Source: Micrococcales bacterium
Lineage (GTDB): Bacteria > Actinomycetota > Actinomycetes > Actinomycetales > Cellulomonadaceae
Assembly (NCBI GenBank): GCA_009779195.1
Contig: WRET01000002.1
Span: forward strand, 62,001 to 126,000
Reading direction: 5' to 3'
DNA length: 64,000 nucleotides
In this document: positions 63,039 through 64,000 of the stretch, piece after piece
Layout: each line of letters begins with the position of its first letter
Numbering within the stretch: position 1 is the stretch's first letter
Notes under the pieces: generated by a model
Seen by the model: the letters and a program-made list of their open reading frames with translations, nothing else
What the model was told of the DNA's origin: nothing
Databases searched by the model: none
Program-made: the position numbers and the translations under genes

Positions 63039-64000
63039 CTACGCCGGGTCGGCCGGTTCGGGTGAGCAGGGCCGGTCGGCCCGCGAGGGCAAGGTGGTGT
63101 AGACCTCGGTGAGCTGCGCCAAGACGTCCTCGTCGGTGGGCAGGTGCGCCGCCTGGGCGGCCGACGCCTGCGACCGGGCCTGCCGCTCGTCGGCGGAGTC
63201 CAGCAGACCGGTGAGGGCTTCGGCGAGCAGGTCGGCGTCGTAGGGGACCAAGACCGCCGCGTCACCGGTGACCTCGGCGGTCCCGCCGACGTCGGTGGCG
63301 ACGACGGGGACACCGGCTGCCAGCGCCTGCTGGACAGGTACGGACTGGCCCTCCCACTGCGAGGTGGAGCAGAACACGTCACAGGTGGCCATGAGGTCGG
63401 CGGTGTCGTCGCGTGGTCCCAGCAACGTCACCGGTGCTCCGGTGCGGGCGACCTGGATGTCCAGCTCGTCGTGCAGCGGTCCGTCACCGGCCACGAGCCA
63501 GCGGAACCGGTCAGGGCGCGCCGGGTCGAACATCGTGGCGGCAGCGTCGACCAGCAGCCCTAGGCCCTTGTGCGCGACCAACGCAGCGACGGTGAGCACC
63601 ACCAAGGTGCCGTCAGCCACCTTGAGCCCAGAGCGGACCTCGTCGGCCCTGCGCCCAGCCGTCTGGCGCGACGGCGCGGCGACCAGGGCTCTGGCTGTGT
63701 GCTCGGCACCGTGCCCGCGGACCCGTTCGACCAGGTCCGACGAGACCCCCAGGCAGACGTCAGCGCCGCGCGCGACAGCCCGCTCCAGCACCGCCGACAC
63801 CCCTCGCATCCCCGCCGGCCCGGTCGGCAGGTCGTGCAACGTCACCACGACCGCCGGTTTGCACCCGCGCAGGGAGCGCACAGCCGCCACCGCTGCCGCC
63901 CCCGCCCGCAGCCCGTGGGCGTGCACCACGTCAGCACCCCGGGCCAGGCGGCGCACCGTGCGCACCACACCGGCGTCGGCTGCCGGCAGGCGGTCGGTGA
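63039..64000 (-). CDS. Glycosyltransferase family 4 protein (5' end beyond the window)
   Basis: At least 320 residues are visible and the frame is open at the right edge. GT4 landmarks are ADVVHAHGLRAGAAAVAA, VVVTLHDLPTGPAGMRG, the donor-site start LTVAALVAHKGLGLLVDA, WLVAGDGPLHDEL, VTLLGPRDDTADLMATCDVF and the E-x7-E region QWEGQSVPVQQALAAGVPVVATDVGG. It transfers a sugar from a nucleotide donor, but the acceptor cannot be told. In the family the N-terminal ~60-80 residues would lie to the right. Confidence 0.9.
   Translation of the reverse strand, partial: TDRLPAADAGVVRTVRRLARGADVVHAHGLRAGAAAVAAVRSLRGCKPAVVVTLHDLPTGPAGMRGVSAVLERAVARGADVCLGVSSDLVERVRGHGAEHTARALVAAPSRQTAGRRADEVRSGLKVADGTLVVLTVAALVAHKGLGLLVDAAATMFDPARPDRFRWLVAGDGPLHDELDIQVARTGAPVTLLGPRDDTADLMATCDVFCSTSQWEGQSVPVQQALAAGVPVVATDVGGTAEVTGDAAVLVPYDADLLAEALTGLLDSADERQARSQASAAQAAHLPTDEDVLAQLTEVYTTLPSRADRPCSPEPADPA

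Overview
This window is high-GC, gene-dense actinobacterial DNA. Supporting signs are a KatG/Fur pair, OtsA-OtsB, a SugC/MsiK-type ATPase, an E. coli-type PurB, an Eis-like acetyltransferase between dnaX and recR, DUF4032, DUF5063 and DUF5926 proteins, and many genes that start 6-8 bases after a TANNNT -10 box (leaderless mRNAs). The mix suggests the Micrococcales, perhaps near Cellulomonadaceae/Jonesiaceae. That placement is inference and no species call is made.

Layout. 1-9.4 kb: katG (cut by the left edge) divergent from a long fur-type regulator; a DUF4032 gene behind a DsbA-like protein that has lost its CxxC; an orphan sugar-ABC ATPase; otsB-otsA for trehalose. 9.5-14 kb: a multi-pass Ser/Thr kinase, then three tandem DsbA-like thiol oxidoreductase genes, two of them a recent duplication. 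14-17.5 kb: tRNA-Thr, a MerR regulator, rtcB. 17.8-21.6 kb: heme genes hemG/hemY-hemE divergent from hemA. 21.8-26 kb: a hypothetical protein, purB, and a lipoprotein/OmpA-like pair.

26-31 kb is accessory. Three copies of a 236-bp inverted-repeat element bracket a pseudogene remnant, a small hypothetical protein, a MarR regulator with a membrane protein, and an archaeal-type ATPase preceded by three 13-bp palindromes spaced exactly 15 bp apart. 31.2-36.2 kb holds the most unusual gene, an Hsp70-like ATPase fused to a PknB-like kinase, a membrane segment and an extracellular discoidin-like domain, followed by a Tat-exported cholesterol-oxidase-like GMC enzyme. 36.2-43.3 kb is the dnaX / Eis-like / recR / DUF5063 series, a PPTase-like gene and a hypothetical protein.

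43.3-48.6 kb starts at tRNA-Arg and looks like a second accessory island: GACGGTTCC-type REP elements, an Abi_2 phage-defence protein, a frameshifted RepA-like ATPase with a (TGCC)5 tract, a lipoprotein, twin small tail-anchored proteins with a duplicated leaderless promoter, and a RelB-like/PIN toxin-antitoxin pair. 48.6-64 kb returns to core genes: FMN reductase, DUF5926, an ABC exporter, a two-component system, a secreted Pro-rich protein and a CAP-domain protein, phosphoglucomutase, a ferritin-like/VIT1 iron transporter, DUF4190, a Tyr phosphatase, a LytR_C protein with a VapB-like partner, cold-shock protein, and a glycosyltransferase cut by the right edge.

How it fits together. Envelope redox (DsbA-like proteins), two membrane Ser/Thr kinases and one Tyr phosphatase, H2O2 defence linked to heme supply, and trehalose/sugar metabolism make up the housekeeping content. 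The two islands carry defence, regulation and dispersed palindromic repeats.
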